Part shown: in pieces, positions 20,066-29,451 of the stretch | Layout: each line of letters opens with the position of its first letter | How positions within the stretch are numbered: the first letter of the stretch is position 1 | Assembly: GCA_902812365.1 (NCBI GenBank) | Contig: CADDZC010000009.1 | Coordinates: 19,868 to 83,867 of the forward strand | DNA length: 64,000 bases | DNA from: Acidobacteriota bacterium | GTDB taxonomy: Bacteria > Acidobacteriota > Terriglobia > UBA7540 | Reading direction: 5' to 3' | The notes under the pieces: model-generated | Seen by the model: only the letters and a program-made list of their open reading frames with translations | The model's database searches: none | Told to the model about the DNA's origin: nothing | Made by a program: the position numbers and the translations under genes

Positions 20066-21746
20066 CCGTGAGACCTCCTCGCCGGTCGGGCCGGCCCCGG
20101 CCGTGGGGAGACGGACGGGGCCCCTTGTGTTCCGCAAAAGCTTCCGCCGCCGCGCCCCTCAGCAGTTCCGGCACCCGGCCGAACAAGCGGACGGCCTTCT
20201 CGACCTGGGGATCGCCGCGGGTTTCCACCTCGTCGCCTGCCGCCAGGCCGTAAACCAGGTTGAAAATCTCCGTCTTGATCCGAAGCTTCAGGTAATCCTG
20301 ATCCGGGCCCCAATATTCTTGCGGAGCGCGGATTTGGTGCCCGTTCAGGTAGCTGCGGAAATCCTCGAGCACCCGGGCGTCGGGCTGGAAAGACTGGCCG
20401 ACGGGGCCGTTGAGCGAGAGATACTCGGAGGCGAAATCGGTAAAGGCGCCCCGCTGGTTGAGGAACGTCGCCCAGGGATCGAGCTGGCGCTCGGGAATCT
20501 CGACATCGGGGGTGATGCCGCCGCCGGCTCGAAGCGGCCGCCCATCGTCGGTGTGAAAAGCGCTGGCCGCGCCGGCCGTGGAAGCCGACGGGTCAATGCC
20601 GGCGAGAGCCGTTCCGGGCAAGGGCCGCTGGATGGATCGCCCGCTGGGCGTGAAATACTGCGCGGTGGTCAGCGCCAACCCGGTCTGGTCGCTCAGGGGC
20701 ATCACCGTTTCCACCACGCCTTTGCCAAAAGTCGGCTCGCCGGCAATCACGGCGCGGTCATGCTCCTCGAGCGCAGCCGCCAGCACCTCAGCGGCGCTCG
20801 CCGTGTTGCCGTTCACCAACACGATCATGGGCATATCGAAGTGATAGGGAGCGGCGAACGTCTTATAAGTCTGTTCCGCCTTCGACCGGCCGCGCACGCT
20901 GAGGACGAGCTCGCCCGGCCGGAGGAACAGGCTGGCCACCGCCAAGGCCGCGTCGACCATGCCGCCGTGATTGTCCCGCAGATCGAGAAGGAGCCCGCGG
21001 AGAGGCTCGGGGGCCGCGGCGGGGGCGGAGTTCTCCGGGCGGGCCTCTCCCGTAGCCTTCCCTTCCATCTTCTCCAAGGCGGTGACGACTTCTTGCGGCG
21101 TTTTGGATTCAAATCCCGAAACGTGCAGGTAGGCGATGCCGGGTGACCACAGGAAAGCTTTGTCGACGGTCGGCAGGGCGACTTCGGCGGGCTTCAAATG
21201 GAGGTCCTGGGCGACGACTTTGCCCGGATGAATCACGCCCAGCGTCACCGGCTTCGAGCGCGATTGCTGCAAGAGCTGAACCAGGGAATTGAAATCCAGA
21301 TCGGCCACGCGGGTGCCGTTGACGGCCACGATCTCGTCGCCGGGTCCGAGGCCGGCGCGCCACGAAGGGGATCCTTCCGCCGTCTGCAGTACCAGCACCT
21401 TGCCGGGGGTAACGTAAAGAATAGAGCCGAATCCCAGAGCCTCGCCCCGCGCCTGCTGCTGGAGCATGGCGAACTGAGCGCGGTCAAAAAAAGCGGAAAA
21501 GGGGTCGAGCGCCGCCAGCATGCCGCGCACCGCCCCGTCGAGGATCACCCGGTCCGGGTCCAGCGGATCCACGTAATGCTCGGCCAGGGCGCCGTAAAGG
21601 CGAGCCACTTTCAGGGCGGCTTGGGTGGCGGGGTCGGCGGGCGCCTCCGCGGCTCCGGCCGTCCAGGCGCAAGCAGCCAGAATCGCCGCCAGCATCACAC
21701 CGCTGGCGAACCGGAGGCAGAATCTCGGAGGCGCGTGTGATTTCAT
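20049..21746 (-). CDS. S41-family C-terminal processing peptidase (CtpA/Prc-like) with PDZ domain
   Basis: 565 residues from the ATG at 21746; an in-frame GTG at 21791 is the alternative. A signal peptide (about residues 1-33, ending TAGAAEA) exports it to the periplasm. A PDZ domain follows (core ILYVTPGKVLVLQTAEGSPS and GDEIVAVNGTRVADLDF). The S41 catalytic core has LLLDLRDNHGG, the nucleophile Ser in VNGNTASAAEVLA and the general-base Lys in EPTFGKGVV. Such proteases trim the C-termini of periplasmic or secreted proteins. Downstream is carbonic anhydrase, upstream a TPR protein; all on one strand. Confidence 0.93.
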   Translation of the reverse strand: MKSHAPPRFCLRFASGVMLAAILAACAWTAGAAEAPADPATQAALKVARLYGALAEHYVDPLDPDRVILDGAVRGMLAALDPFSAFFDRAQFAMLQQQARGEALGFGSILYVTPGKVLVLQTAEGSPSWRAGLGPGDEIVAVNGTRVADLDFNSLVQLLQQSRSKPVTLGVIHPGKVVAQDLHLKPAEVALPTVDKAFLWSPGIAYLHVSGFESKTPQEVVTALEKMEGKATGEARPENSAPAAAPEPLRGLLLDLRDNHGGMVDAALAVASLFLRPGELVLSVRGRSKAEQTYKTFAAPYHFDMPMIVLVNGNTASAAEVLAAALEEHDRAVIAGEPTFGKGVVETVMPLSDQTGLALTTAQYFTPSGRSIQRPLPGTALAGIDPSASTAGAASAFHTDDGRPLRAGGGITPDVEIPERQLDPWATFLNQRGAFTDFASEYLSLNGPVGQSFQPDARVLEDFRSYLNGHQIRAPQEYWGPDQDYLKLRIKTEIFNLVYGLAAGDEVETRGDPQVEKAVRLFGRVPELLRGAAAEAFAEHKGPRPSPHGRGRPDRRGGLTDECYR

Positions 21747-21809
21747 CAGATTCAAAGGGTTGGATAGGCTCGGCGCGCTTGACGGTTGCACCGGGAACGC
21801 CCGCGCGGC

Positions 21810-22955
21810 TCAGCGCTCATCGGCCGGGCGCAGCGTCTCGGTCAGCCCGAATTCGCGATTGGCGTCAGCCGTGCGGCCGAGCTCCTTATAGGCTGTCCCC
21901 AGGATGTAGTGAGCCAGGTAGTTTTTGGGGTCCATTTTCAGGGCCTTTTCCAGAAATTCGGCGGCGAGCGCCGGATCCCCTTTCTTCATTTCCACCTTAC
22001 CCAGAAGGATATAAGGGCCGGTGAAATTCTCGTTGAGCCAGATCGCCTGTTTGAGAGCGCGCTCGGCTTCGTTCCACTTTTCAAGGCGCGTGTAGGCGTC
22101 GCCCAGCCGCCAGTAGGCTAGCCACAACAGCGGGTCGATGGCCAGCTCCTGCCGGAACTCATCGAGCGCGGGTTGGATTTGGGATTTAAAAAGATAGATT
22201 TCGCCGAGCAGGAAGTGTGCCATGGGAAGACGAGGATTCATGGCCAGCGCCTGCCGCAGTTCCGGGATGGCTTGGTCTTCAAATTCTTGCCGCACCATCA
22301 TTTGACCGAGCACCAGGTGGGCTTGGGCGCTGTCGGGCGGAACCGAAAACATTTTGGCAAACGCCGCGCGCGCCTGATCGTATTGATACGACTGAAGAAA
22401 GCTGACGCCCAGCAAGTACGACGCGGTGACGTCGGGCTGGGGGAGCCACGCCTGCACCTTTTCGAGCAGGGGGACGGCCTGTTGAAGGCGGCCCGTCAAA
22501 TAGTAAGCGAGGCCCAGGAGCTGGGTCGATTCGGCATCTTGAGGATTCTGCTTCAGCGCCGCATCGAGATGCGCCACCGCAGCCGGGTAGTCCCGCTTCT
22601 GGTAATAGGCCTTCCCTAAGGCCGCTTCCACGCCGGCGGGTTCCGGCGACTCTAGCGCGAGAGGTTTCAGCACGGCGATGGCCTGGTCAAACTTGCCGCC
22701 ATCCATCAGTTTTTGAGCCTGGGTCAGGCCGGAAGACGGCGGGGCGGGGCTGGAAGCGGTTTGCGCCTGAGCCCGAAACGCCAGCGCCAACAGCAAAGCG
22801 AAGGTTCCTATTCCCAATAAACCCAGCGCCCGGCCAACGCTGAACGTGCCCGGCAAGGTATGCGGCCCGCCGGCCGCCGGCCGGGTGTTCCGGGAAACGA
22901 GGGGGACTCCTCTGCCCGGCGTCTGCCGCCCATCGAGCTTCCCCCGCTGCCTCAT
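21810..22955 (-). CDS. Secreted or membrane-anchored TPR-repeat protein
   Basis: 381 residues from the ATG at 22955 (GAGG just upstream); the frame is open to 22994. A hydrophobic segment (LGLLGIGTFALLLALAFRAQAQ) near residue 45 looks like a signal peptide with an unusually long n-region, so the true start may be internal. From about residue 78 it is built of tandem TPR-like helices: AALGKAYYQKRDYPAAVAHL, LLGLAYYLTGRLQQAVPLL, HLVLGQMMVRQEFEDQAIPEL, LLGEIYLFKSQIQPALDEF and more, at least eight units. Probable periplasmic protein-interaction scaffold; no specific partner can be named. Confidence 0.85.
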   Translation of the reverse strand: MRQRGKLDGRQTPGRGVPLVSRNTRPAAGGPHTLPGTFSVGRALGLLGIGTFALLLALAFRAQAQTASSPAPPSSGLTQAQKLMDGGKFDQAIAVLKPLALESPEPAGVEAALGKAYYQKRDYPAAVAHLDAALKQNPQDAESTQLLGLAYYLTGRLQQAVPLLEKVQAWLPQPDVTASYLLGVSFLQSYQYDQARAAFAKMFSVPPDSAQAHLVLGQMMVRQEFEDQAIPELRQALAMNPRLPMAHFLLGEIYLFKSQIQPALDEFRQELAIDPLLWLAYWRLGDAYTRLEKWNEAERALKQAIWLNENFTGPYILLGKVEMKKGDPALAAEFLEKALKMDPKNYLAHYILGTAYKELGRTADANREFGLTETLRPADER

Positions 22956-23138
22956 AACCCTCGCCGAGAAGAAGCATAGAGCGACCGCGCACACGGGTCA
23001 AGCTCGGGGCCGCGCCGAGGAACCGGAATGGCTCGGCGAGCGGGCTTTAAGAGCCGCGCGCGGGGTGCTGATTCAGGCTCGTTTCGGAGGCGGGCGCGCT
23101 CGCCGGGTCGCGGGAGGGCTGAGCGGGTGGCGGAGAGG

Positions 23139-23170
23139 CGGCAGGGGCGGCCTGAAGGCCGCCCCTGCCG
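23139..23170. terminator. Perfect 14-bp hairpin after the TonB-dependent receptor gene
   Basis: CGGCAGGGGCGGCC (23139-23152) and GGCCGCCCCTGCCG (23157-23170) pair perfectly around a TGAA loop, 14 bases after the stop codon on the minus strand. No U-tract follows, so it may act as a 3'-end stabiliser or as a Rho-independent terminator lacking the tract. Confidence 0.55.
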
Positions 23171-23183
23171 AGCAGTTTCCGGG

Positions 23184-26100
23184 TTAGAAGTCGAAGCGCA
23201 GGCCGAACTGCCAGACCCGCATTCCCGCTCCGGCGGCGAGTCCGAAGATTTCGCCGGCGGTCGAGCAGTCAACGCAGCCGTCGGGCTGCCCGAGGTTGAC
23301 ATGATTCACGGCATTGTAGGACTCGGCGCGGAACTGGCCTTTCAGCTTCTCGGTGATTTGAAAGTTCTTGAACAGGGAAAGGTCGGTGTCAAAGAACCGA
23401 GGCCCGCGCAACGAGTCGATGCCGACGTTGCCGAACTGCCCCACTTGCGGCCTTCCCCACGGGCCGATGGTCTGGCCGTTCGCCAAGGTCTTTCCTCCCG
23501 TCGTCACGTACCAGTATCCGGCCGTGTGATCGGGAGGCCCTGACCGCGGGCCCGCGCCGACGCTGCCGACCAGGTTGGGCATGCACGGCCCGGTGTCGCG
23601 GTCCTGGCCGCACTCGCTGTAACTCGGCGTAAAGGGCAGGCCGCTCATCCACGTCCAAGTTCCATTGAGCTCCCAGCCGCCAATCAGGTAGTCGGCCGCC
23701 TTCGAAGCGTTGGCGCCCCACCTCCGTCCCCGTCCAAACGGCAAGTCATAGATGTGGCTGAGCACGAAAACGTGGTTGCGCTGGAAATCGGAAGGTCCGC
23801 CCACCAGCTTCGGGTCGTAAATGTAATAGCCGTCGCCGTCATACTGGAAGGCGTGGGCGAAGGTGTAATGGGCGAGGAGGGAATAGCCGTTGGAGAATCG
23901 CTTTTCCACCTTGGCCTGTAACGACTCGTAGTGGTTGCTCGCGTCGTTGCCGTAATACTGCAGGCCCTGCGTCCATCCGTAGCGAGGATAATAGGGGCGC
24001 CGCAGATTCGTCGGCACGCCTTGCGCGAATCCGACGATGGTTGGGGTGTTGATGTCATAGTTCGGGCCGTCGCCGTTGAAGACGTGGGTGCCTTTGTTGG
24101 CGACGTAGGCGATCTCGCCCGTCAAACTGTTACTGAAGGCATGCTGCAGGCTGACGTTCCAGGCGTCCACCGTCAACATCCGCATGGCCGGCGGGTGCAT
24201 GTGCGGGCTGATGCCGTCCGGCAGCAGCGGGTTGCCGGTCACACCCAGGCACTCCGTTCCCTGAATCTTTGCCGCCGTCTTCAGGGTAATCGGGTTGCAG
24301 TTGTTCTGAAGGATGGTGGCCGGATTCAACGGCGTGGGGCCCACGGCCAGTGAAAAGACGTCGGCGTAATTGGCCGCGGGGTTGATCTGCTGCTGGGCGA
24401 GCACCGGCAAGTTCTGCGTGACGGTATGGCCGAAGATGGAGCCGAACGTCCCGATATCGAAGCTGCGGCCGTAACCCATGCGCAGCACCGTGGTCGGCTT
24501 GATCTGGTAGGCGATCCCCAGGCGCGGCGCGAAATTCGTCAAGCTGTTGCGCACGTTGCCGTTGGTGCCGATGCCGTTTTCACCGGCAATCCACACTTCG
24601 CCGGTCCCCGGCTGCACCCATCCGCCCTTGTCTTTGCCGTTGACGGTTTGCGGGAAGTAGATCTCCCAGCGCAGACCGTAATTCACGGTCAACTTGGGGG
24701 TCACGCGCCAGGTATCCTGACCGTAAAAGAACCAGCGCTTCTGGCGCTCGGCAGCGTCGGTGACGTTGCTGACGTAGCGCCCAAAAGAAGTGACGTCGCC
24801 TAGCAAAAAGCTGGCCAGACCCAGCCCGGGAGCGTTCGCTCCCGAAGGGCCTTCGGTGAAGGAATTGCTGAAGTGTAATTCGCCCGCCCGGTGCGAGTCG
24901 CTCGGTACGCGCAGGTTCATCGCATAACGGATGTCAGCTCCGAACTTCAGCGTATGGTTGCCCCGAATGTTCGTCCAGTTGTTCACGAACTGGAATTGCT
25001 GCTCCTGTTCGTTCAACGGACAGTTACACTGGTTGACGCCCAAAGCGTAACCAAAATCGAAGCCGGCGGTTCCGTCGATAAAGAAGGCCGGCATGCCGGA
25101 GGTGAAGTAGTTATCCAGGTTGAGGCCGGGAATGCCGGCGTCCTTCGCCGGGCTGGTACCCAGTCCATTGGGGTTCACGAACACACGGTAGCGCATGAAC
25201 CCAAAGCGGAAGTCCGTCAGCAGATTGGGGTTCAAGGTGTAATCAAAGCCCTGCGCAATACTCTGATTCCGGACATCGGAAGACCCGGCGAAGCCGCCCA
25301 CCGACGGATCGACATTGAAGGCCGGACCTCCTGCCAGCGTGCCAAACAGCCCCGGACCTTGCCGCGCATAACGCTGGAAGCTGTACCGGCCAAACAGGTG
25401 CAGTTTTTCGGTCTGGTACTGGTCAACCCTGACGTCGAACCCGTCGCTGTTAAAGATCTGATTGCCGGAACCCACGAAGTTGGGGGCCGTCGGGTCGGTC
25501 GTGCTCAGGTTGGGCGGAGGGATAAACTTGAGCATGGCCAGGGCTTGAGCCGACAGCATGGCGGTGGGAATCACGTTGGGCTGAGTTCCATTGCCCATAA
25601 ACTGCTGGCGGTTGCAACTCTGGGCTGTGCACGGAATGAGGTTGCCGCTACTGTCGAACGGATTGTAGATGTTAATCGGCGCCGAATTGGGAATTTTCAG
25701 AAAATCGCTCAAGTCGCCGCCGCGCTCTGCCAGCGTCGGGACGCGCGCTTCGCCGGAGCCTCCCAGCTTGCGGCGCGTCCCCTGATAGTCGCCGAAGATG
25801 AAGGTCTTATCCTTCTTGATCGGGCCACCCAGCGAGCCTCCAAACTGATTCCAGAGGCTGCTGGGAACGTTCGATGAGGCTTGCAGAAACGGGTCGCGGG
25901 CACTGGTCACGTTGTTGCGCCGGAACTCGAAGAGGCTTCCGTGCAGTTCGTTGGTCCCGGACTTCGTTTGGCTGGTCACCACGCCGGCCGTAGCCTCGCC
26001 GAATTCGGCGTCATAGTCCTGGGTCGTGACCTTCGCTTCCGTCACGGAGTCCAAGTTGGGATTGATGACAATGATTCCCAGGATCGGGTCCTGGTTGTCC

Positions 26101-26702
26101 GTCCCGTCCAACTGGTAGGAGGTGCCGCTAAAGTGCTGGCCATTGACCATGATTTGAATCGCGCCTTGCGGGTTTTCGCTGGCGGCATGCTGCCAGCCCA
26201 GGCGCTGCGTACCCGGTGTCAGCAGCTCAAATTGGGTGAAGTTGCGGTTGAAAATGGGCAAGTCCTCGACCTGTTGTTCGGTGAACTGCGTAGAAACATC
26301 GGTCCGTTCCGTCTTGAGCAAAGGGACGGCGGCCGTCACGTTCACCGTCTGGGTCACGGATCCCACTTGCATGACGGCGTTGACCTGAGTCGCCGCGTCG
26401 ACGCTCACCTGCACGTTGTGCTGAATGAACGTTTGAAAGCCTTGCGCGTCGATCTTGACATCGTAGGTGCCCACAATCAGGTGCGTCTGCTCGTAATTGC
26501 CCGAGGCGTTCGTGGTGGTGGTAAAGCTGACGCCCTGAGCCGTATTGGTAATGGTCACCGTGGCCCCCGGCACCGCCGCCCCCGTCGCATCCGTCACGGT
26601 TCCGATGATGCTTCCATAAACCGCCTGAGCAAGCAGTCGCTGCGCCGGATACACCAGCGCCCACAAGAGTGCGACCGCGAGAAACCATCTTGTTCTTCGC
26701 AT
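23184..26702 (-). CDS. Oar-like TonB-dependent outer-membrane receptor with N-terminal CarboxypepD_reg domain
   Basis: 1172 residues from the ATG at 26702, supported by GGGAGGA immediately upstream. A signal peptide (about 1-26, ending RLLAQA) is followed by a carboxypeptidase-regulatory-like Ig-fold domain (YGSIIGTVTDATGAAVPGATV, about 28-110), a plug region (LPIFNRNFTQFELLTPGTQ) and a long beta-barrel ending VWQFGLRFDF with the C-terminal aromatic needed for outer-membrane insertion. The architecture matches the large Oar-like receptors expanded in Acidobacteriota. Substrate unknown, perhaps oligosaccharide or peptide. No SusD-like partner or TonB gene is adjacent. Confidence 0.93.
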   Translation of the reverse strand: MRRTRWFLAVALLWALVYPAQRLLAQAVYGSIIGTVTDATGAAVPGATVTITNTAQGVSFTTTTNASGNYEQTHLIVGTYDVKIDAQGFQTFIQHNVQVSVDAATQVNAVMQVGSVTQTVNVTAAVPLLKTERTDVSTQFTEQQVEDLPIFNRNFTQFELLTPGTQRLGWQHAASENPQGAIQIMVNGQHFSGTSYQLDGTDNQDPILGIIVINPNLDSVTEAKVTTQDYDAEFGEATAGVVTSQTKSGTNELHGSLFEFRRNNVTSARDPFLQASSNVPSSLWNQFGGSLGGPIKKDKTFIFGDYQGTRRKLGGSGEARVPTLAERGGDLSDFLKIPNSAPINIYNPFDSSGNLIPCTAQSCNRQQFMGNGTQPNVIPTAMLSAQALAMLKFIPPPNLSTTDPTAPNFVGSGNQIFNSDGFDVRVDQYQTEKLHLFGRYSFQRYARQGPGLFGTLAGGPAFNVDPSVGGFAGSSDVRNQSIAQGFDYTLNPNLLTDFRFGFMRYRVFVNPNGLGTSPAKDAGIPGLNLDNYFTSGMPAFFIDGTAGFDFGYALGVNQCNCPLNEQEQQFQFVNNWTNIRGNHTLKFGADIRYAMNLRVPSDSHRAGELHFSNSFTEGPSGANAPGLGLASFLLGDVTSFGRYVSNVTDAAERQKRWFFYGQDTWRVTPKLTVNYGLRWEIYFPQTVNGKDKGGWVQPGTGEVWIAGENGIGTNGNVRNSLTNFAPRLGIAYQIKPTTVLRMGYGRSFDIGTFGSIFGHTVTQNLPVLAQQQINPAANYADVFSLAVGPTPLNPATILQNNCNPITLKTAAKIQGTECLGVTGNPLLPDGISPHMHPPAMRMLTVDAWNVSLQHAFSNSLTGEIAYVANKGTHVFNGDGPNYDINTPTIVGFAQGVPTNLRRPYYPRYGWTQGLQYYGNDASNHYESLQAKVEKRFSNGYSLLAHYTFAHAFQYDGDGYYIYDPKLVGGPSDFQRNHVFVLSHIYDLPFGRGRRWGANASKAADYLIGGWELNGTWTWMSGLPFTPSYSECGQDRDTGPCMPNLVGSVGAGPRSGPPDHTAGYWYVTTGGKTLANGQTIGPWGRPQVGQFGNVGIDSLRGPRFFDTDLSLFKNFQITEKLKGQFRAESYNAVNHVNLGQPDGCVDCSTAGEIFGLAAGAGMRVWQFGLRFDF

Positions 26703-27045
26703 GCTGTCCTCCCTAGATTTCCGTGCTGTGGCCCTCACCGACTCCGGCCCCCGGGCGAGCGCTAGTCACAACGCCACCCGCAATCCAACCCGTGCGAACC
26801 CGGGACCGCCCCGGCGCCGGGACCGATCGTCACGGGTGAAAACCAACGCGTGACGGTTCCGCTGCGCGCTCGGAGGCACCCCCGCGCTTCGCACCAGCCA
26901 AAAGTTCTAGGTTACTGGAAAGACCCCACCTGACGCAGAGTAGTACGATCTAACAAGAATATGGTGACTGTCAAGACCAAAATTACCGAGCCTGAGCCGG
27001 CCGTTCAGCTTGACAGCCTTCGTTTCTGCCCGCCTTCAAGCCGCG
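26703..27045. other. Intergenic leader of the TonB-dependent receptor gene
   Basis: 343 bases between the dienelactone hydrolase stop and the receptor start. It contains the promoter-like pair at 26947-26974 and about 240 bases of putative untranslated leader. A sequence at about 26905-26920 (CTAGGTTACTGGAAA) weakly resembles the repeat units at 1248-1471. No gene is supported. Confidence 0.5.
26947..26974 (-). promoter_or_regulatory. Putative promoter of the TonB-dependent receptor gene
   Basis: On the minus strand TTGACA (26969-26974) is perfect and TAGATC (26947-26952) follows after 16 bases with 3 of 6 matches. Confidence 0.4.
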
Positions 27046-27843
27046 CTAAGACCCGCGCGCCAGAAGACTTCTCCACCGCTCCCAGGCCTCGCCGCGCGCC
27101 CGTCGGTTCGCCTCGCTCGCATCAGGAGCTTCGCCGGCCCGCATAAAGCCGTGCCCGGCGCCGGCGTACGTCACCGGCTCGTACGTCTTGCCGAGCGCCT
27201 TCATGGCGGCCACGGTGTCAGGGATGATGGCGTCGATGCGGGTATCGTTGCCGCCATAGAACCCGTAAATCGGCGCCCGGATGTGCGCCATCGCCTCCTT
27301 CGGGGGGGCGGACCATAGAACACGAACGCCGCCGCCAGATCCGGCCGCTCGGTGGTGAACCGAAAGCTTTGCCCCCCCGCCCCACCAACAAAAACCCGCC
27401 ACCATCAACCGGCCGTTGGCGGCAGGAAGCTTCAGCGCGTAATCCGCCACGGCGTTCAGGTCGGCGGTAATCTGCGCCGGATCCAAGTGGCTGACCGCCT
27501 CCACGGCCCCGCCCGGCGGGAAGTCGGTGCTGCGGCCGCCGTGCGGGCCCATGCCCGATAGCAGGTCGGGGGCAACGGCGATATAGCCGGCCGCCGCCAC
27601 TTGATCCGCCACGTCCTGCACCCAATCGGTCATACCGAAGATTTCGTGAATGACCAGCACCACGGCCGACCTCGTCGGCCTCTCCGGGTAGACGACAAAG
27701 GTCTCAAGGGCCCGGCCGTCGTGCTGGACGCTAACCCATTGCCGATGGCGCGGAGACTGTTCCACCTTGACCCGCGCCCAGTCCTGGGCGGAAACCGCCG
27801 GCACCCAGCCCAGCAGGATCGCGATCAGCGCCCTTGACACCAT
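27046..27843 (-). CDS. Dienelactone hydrolase family protein with a compensated frameshift segment
   Basis: 265 residues from the ATG at 27843, which begins a signal peptide (MVSRALIAILLGWVPAVSA); the longer frame to 28005 runs into the hisA region. The alpha/beta-hydrolase triad of the DLH family is visible: nucleophile Cys in VAGFCWWG, Asp in YGGNDTRIDA and His in GAGHGFMR. Between codons at about 27371 and 27309 the frame reads KLSVHHRAAGSGGG, unlike the family, whereas the neighbouring frame reads SFRFTTERPDLAAAFVFYG, which is family-like. The switch points coincide with a run of seven G and one of seven C (minus strand), so this is either two homopolymer sequencing errors or a real compensated mutation. 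Downstream of hisA on the same strand, perhaps read through. Confidence 0.85.
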   Translation of the reverse strand: MVSRALIAILLGWVPAVSAQDWARVKVEQSPRHRQWVSVQHDGRALETFVVYPERPTRSAVVLVIHEIFGMTDWVQDVADQVAAAGYIAVAPDLLSGMGPHGGRSTDFPPGGAVEAVSHLDPAQITADLNAVADYALKLPAANGRLMVAGFCWWGGGAKLSVHHRAAGSGGGVRVLWSAPPKEAMAHIRAPIYGFYGGNDTRIDAIIPDTVAAMKALGKTYEPVTYAGAGHGFMRAGEAPDASEANRRARGEAWERWRSLLARGS

Positions 27844-27913
27844 TGGATTCCTCCCGCCCCTGCGCCACCCTACTATACCCGCGCTGGAGAGGCCAGGGAA
27901 GCGCCGCTCGAAC

Positions 27914-28606
27914 CTAGGAAGGAAACAGCTCCGGGAACATCCGGCGATAAATGGACATGCCGAGCGCCGCGTGCATGCCGAGCTCGTCCAGGGCGCGGAT
28001 TTCATCCTCGGTCGTGATCCCGCCGGCGGCCGTGATCGGCAACCGGGTTACGGCGCGCAAGGAGCGGAACCAATCGAGGCGCGTCCCCTGCAGGCGGCCT
28101 TCCGCGTCGATACAGGTGCAGAGAAATTCGGAGCAGTAGGGCTCAAGCTGGGGCAGCGCTTCGCCGGAGGTCAGCGGCAGGATTTGGCTCCAGCCTCGAA
28201 TGGCGACGCAATCATTCCAGCAATCCACCGCGATCATCAGCCTCTCGCGCGGCAGAGCCCGAGCCAGGGCGCGAAGAAACGCATGGTTGACGCCTTGCGG
28301 CGTAAATGCCGCGCTGCCCACGATCACCTTGGAGGCGCCGTCGTTGGCCACTTCGACGGCCCGCTCGACGCTGCGAATGCCCCCTCCCACCCGGCAGCGC
28401 TTGCGGCCGCACAACTGCCGGATAATATCCGCCTGCCCGGCGCGGCCCATGGCCGCGTCCAAATCGATTACCTGCAGCTCGGGATACGCGGCGAATTTCT
28501 CGAGCACCGCGAGCGCGTCCGGCAACTCCAGAGCCTTGCGATTCTCATTGCCTTGGATGAGCTGCACGACCTTCCGGCCGAGCAGATCGATGCACGGTAT
28601 CATCAT
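27914..28606 (-). CDS. hisA: ProFAR isomerase, divergent HisA
   Basis: 230 residues. A TIM barrel with the phosphate-binding signatures VGGGIRSVE and AAGGITTEDE and the first catalytic Asp in PCIDLL. The second half departs from the standard bacterial form: DCWNDCVAIRGW replaces the usual LDxRDGKVAxxGW, and FLCTCIDAEGRLQGT replaces YTDIDRDGTLxGP, though the catalytic Asp is retained. HisA isomerises ProFAR to PRFAR in histidine synthesis. It is last in the operon, 12 bases after hisF; the HisH/HisF pair precedes it rather than following, an order different from the enteric hisBHAFI. Confidence 0.9.
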   Translation of the reverse strand: MMIPCIDLLGRKVVQLIQGNENRKALELPDALAVLEKFAAYPELQVIDLDAAMGRAGQADIIRQLCGRKRCRVGGGIRSVERAVEVANDGASKVIVGSAAFTPQGVNHAFLRALARALPRERLMIAVDCWNDCVAIRGWSQILPLTSGEALPQLEPYCSEFLCTCIDAEGRLQGTRLDWFRSLRAVTRLPITAAGGITTEDEIRALDELGMHAALGMSIYRRMFPELFPS

Positions 28607-28618
28607 GGCGGCACCGCG

Positions 28619-29422
28619 TTAACCCGCGACGATTCTCACCGGCACGCCGTGGGTCTGTAAATATTGCTTGAGAGTCCCTAGGGTCTGCCCTTCGTAATGG
28701 AAGATCGAGGCGGCCAGGGCGGCGTCGGCCGCGCCCCGCTCGAAGACCTCCACAAAATGCGCCGGATTCCCCGCTCCTCCCGAGGCGATCACGGGAATCT
28801 GCACGGCGCGCGAGACGGCCGCCGTCAGCTCGCAATCAAAACCGGCCTCGGTGCCGTCGGCGTCCATCGACGTCAGCAGAATCTCGCCGGCTCCCAGCTC
28901 TTCCACGCGCCGCGCCCAGGCGACCGCGTCCCATCCCGTCTCCCGCGTCCCCCCATAGGTCATCACCTGCCAGGCCGTTCGCCCGATCTCCGCCCCTTCC
29001 CGCCCTTGGGCCAGCGGTCCCGTTCGCCGCGCATCGATAGCCACCACAATGGCTTGCCGGCCGAAAGCGGCCGCCAGTTCGCTGACCAGGGCCGGCGATT
29101 CCACGGCTGCCGTGTTCACCGACACCTTGTCGGCTCCGGCGGCGAGCAGGCGGCGCGCATCGTCCACCGTGCGAACTCCGCCGCCGACCGTCAGGGGAAT
29201 GAAGAGCCGGCGCGCCACACACCGGACGGTCTCCATCAGCGTGGCGCGCCCCTGCCGGGAAGCCGAAATATCCAGCATCACGAGCTCATCGGCTCCCTCG
29301 CGGTTGTACAGGTCGGCGAGTTCGCCCGGATCGCCCGCATCGCGCAGACCCTCGAACCGCACGCCCTTGACGACGCGCCCGTCCTGACAATCCAGGCACG
29401 GAATGATCCGTTTCGCCAGCAT
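28619..29422 (-). CDS. hisF: Imidazole glycerol phosphate synthase, cyclase subunit
   Basis: 267 residues from the ATG at 29422 (GGAAGG just upstream); the open frame continues far beyond but overlaps hisH. The (beta/alpha)8 barrel has both catalytic Asp residues, in [14 protein letters not shown] (D11) and [10 protein letters not shown], and the phosphate-binding loops TVGGGVRT and ASGGAG. With HisH it converts PRFAR and ammonia to IGP and AICAR. 29 bases follow hisH. Confidence 0.96.
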   Translation of the reverse strand: MLAKRIIPCLDCQDGRVVKGVRFEGLRDAGDPGELADLYNREGADELVMLDISASRQGRATLMETVRCVARRLFIPLTVGGGVRTVDDARRLLAAGADKVSVNTAAVESPALVSELAAAFGRQAIVVAIDARRTGPLAQGREGAEIGRTAWQVMTYGGTRETGWDAVAWARRVEELGAGEILLTSMDADGTEAGFDCELTAAVSRAVQIPVIASGGAGNPAHFVEVFERGAADAALAASIFHYEGQTLGTLKQYLQTHGVPVRIVAG

Positions 29423-29451
29423 CCTTCCCCATCCTCGATCCAGCCCCGCCT

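Noticed and set aside
23139..23170. REP-like mobile repeat
   Set aside because: The hairpin is a single perfect inverted repeat right after a stop codon; it is better explained as a 3'-end structure, and no second copy was noticed in the window.
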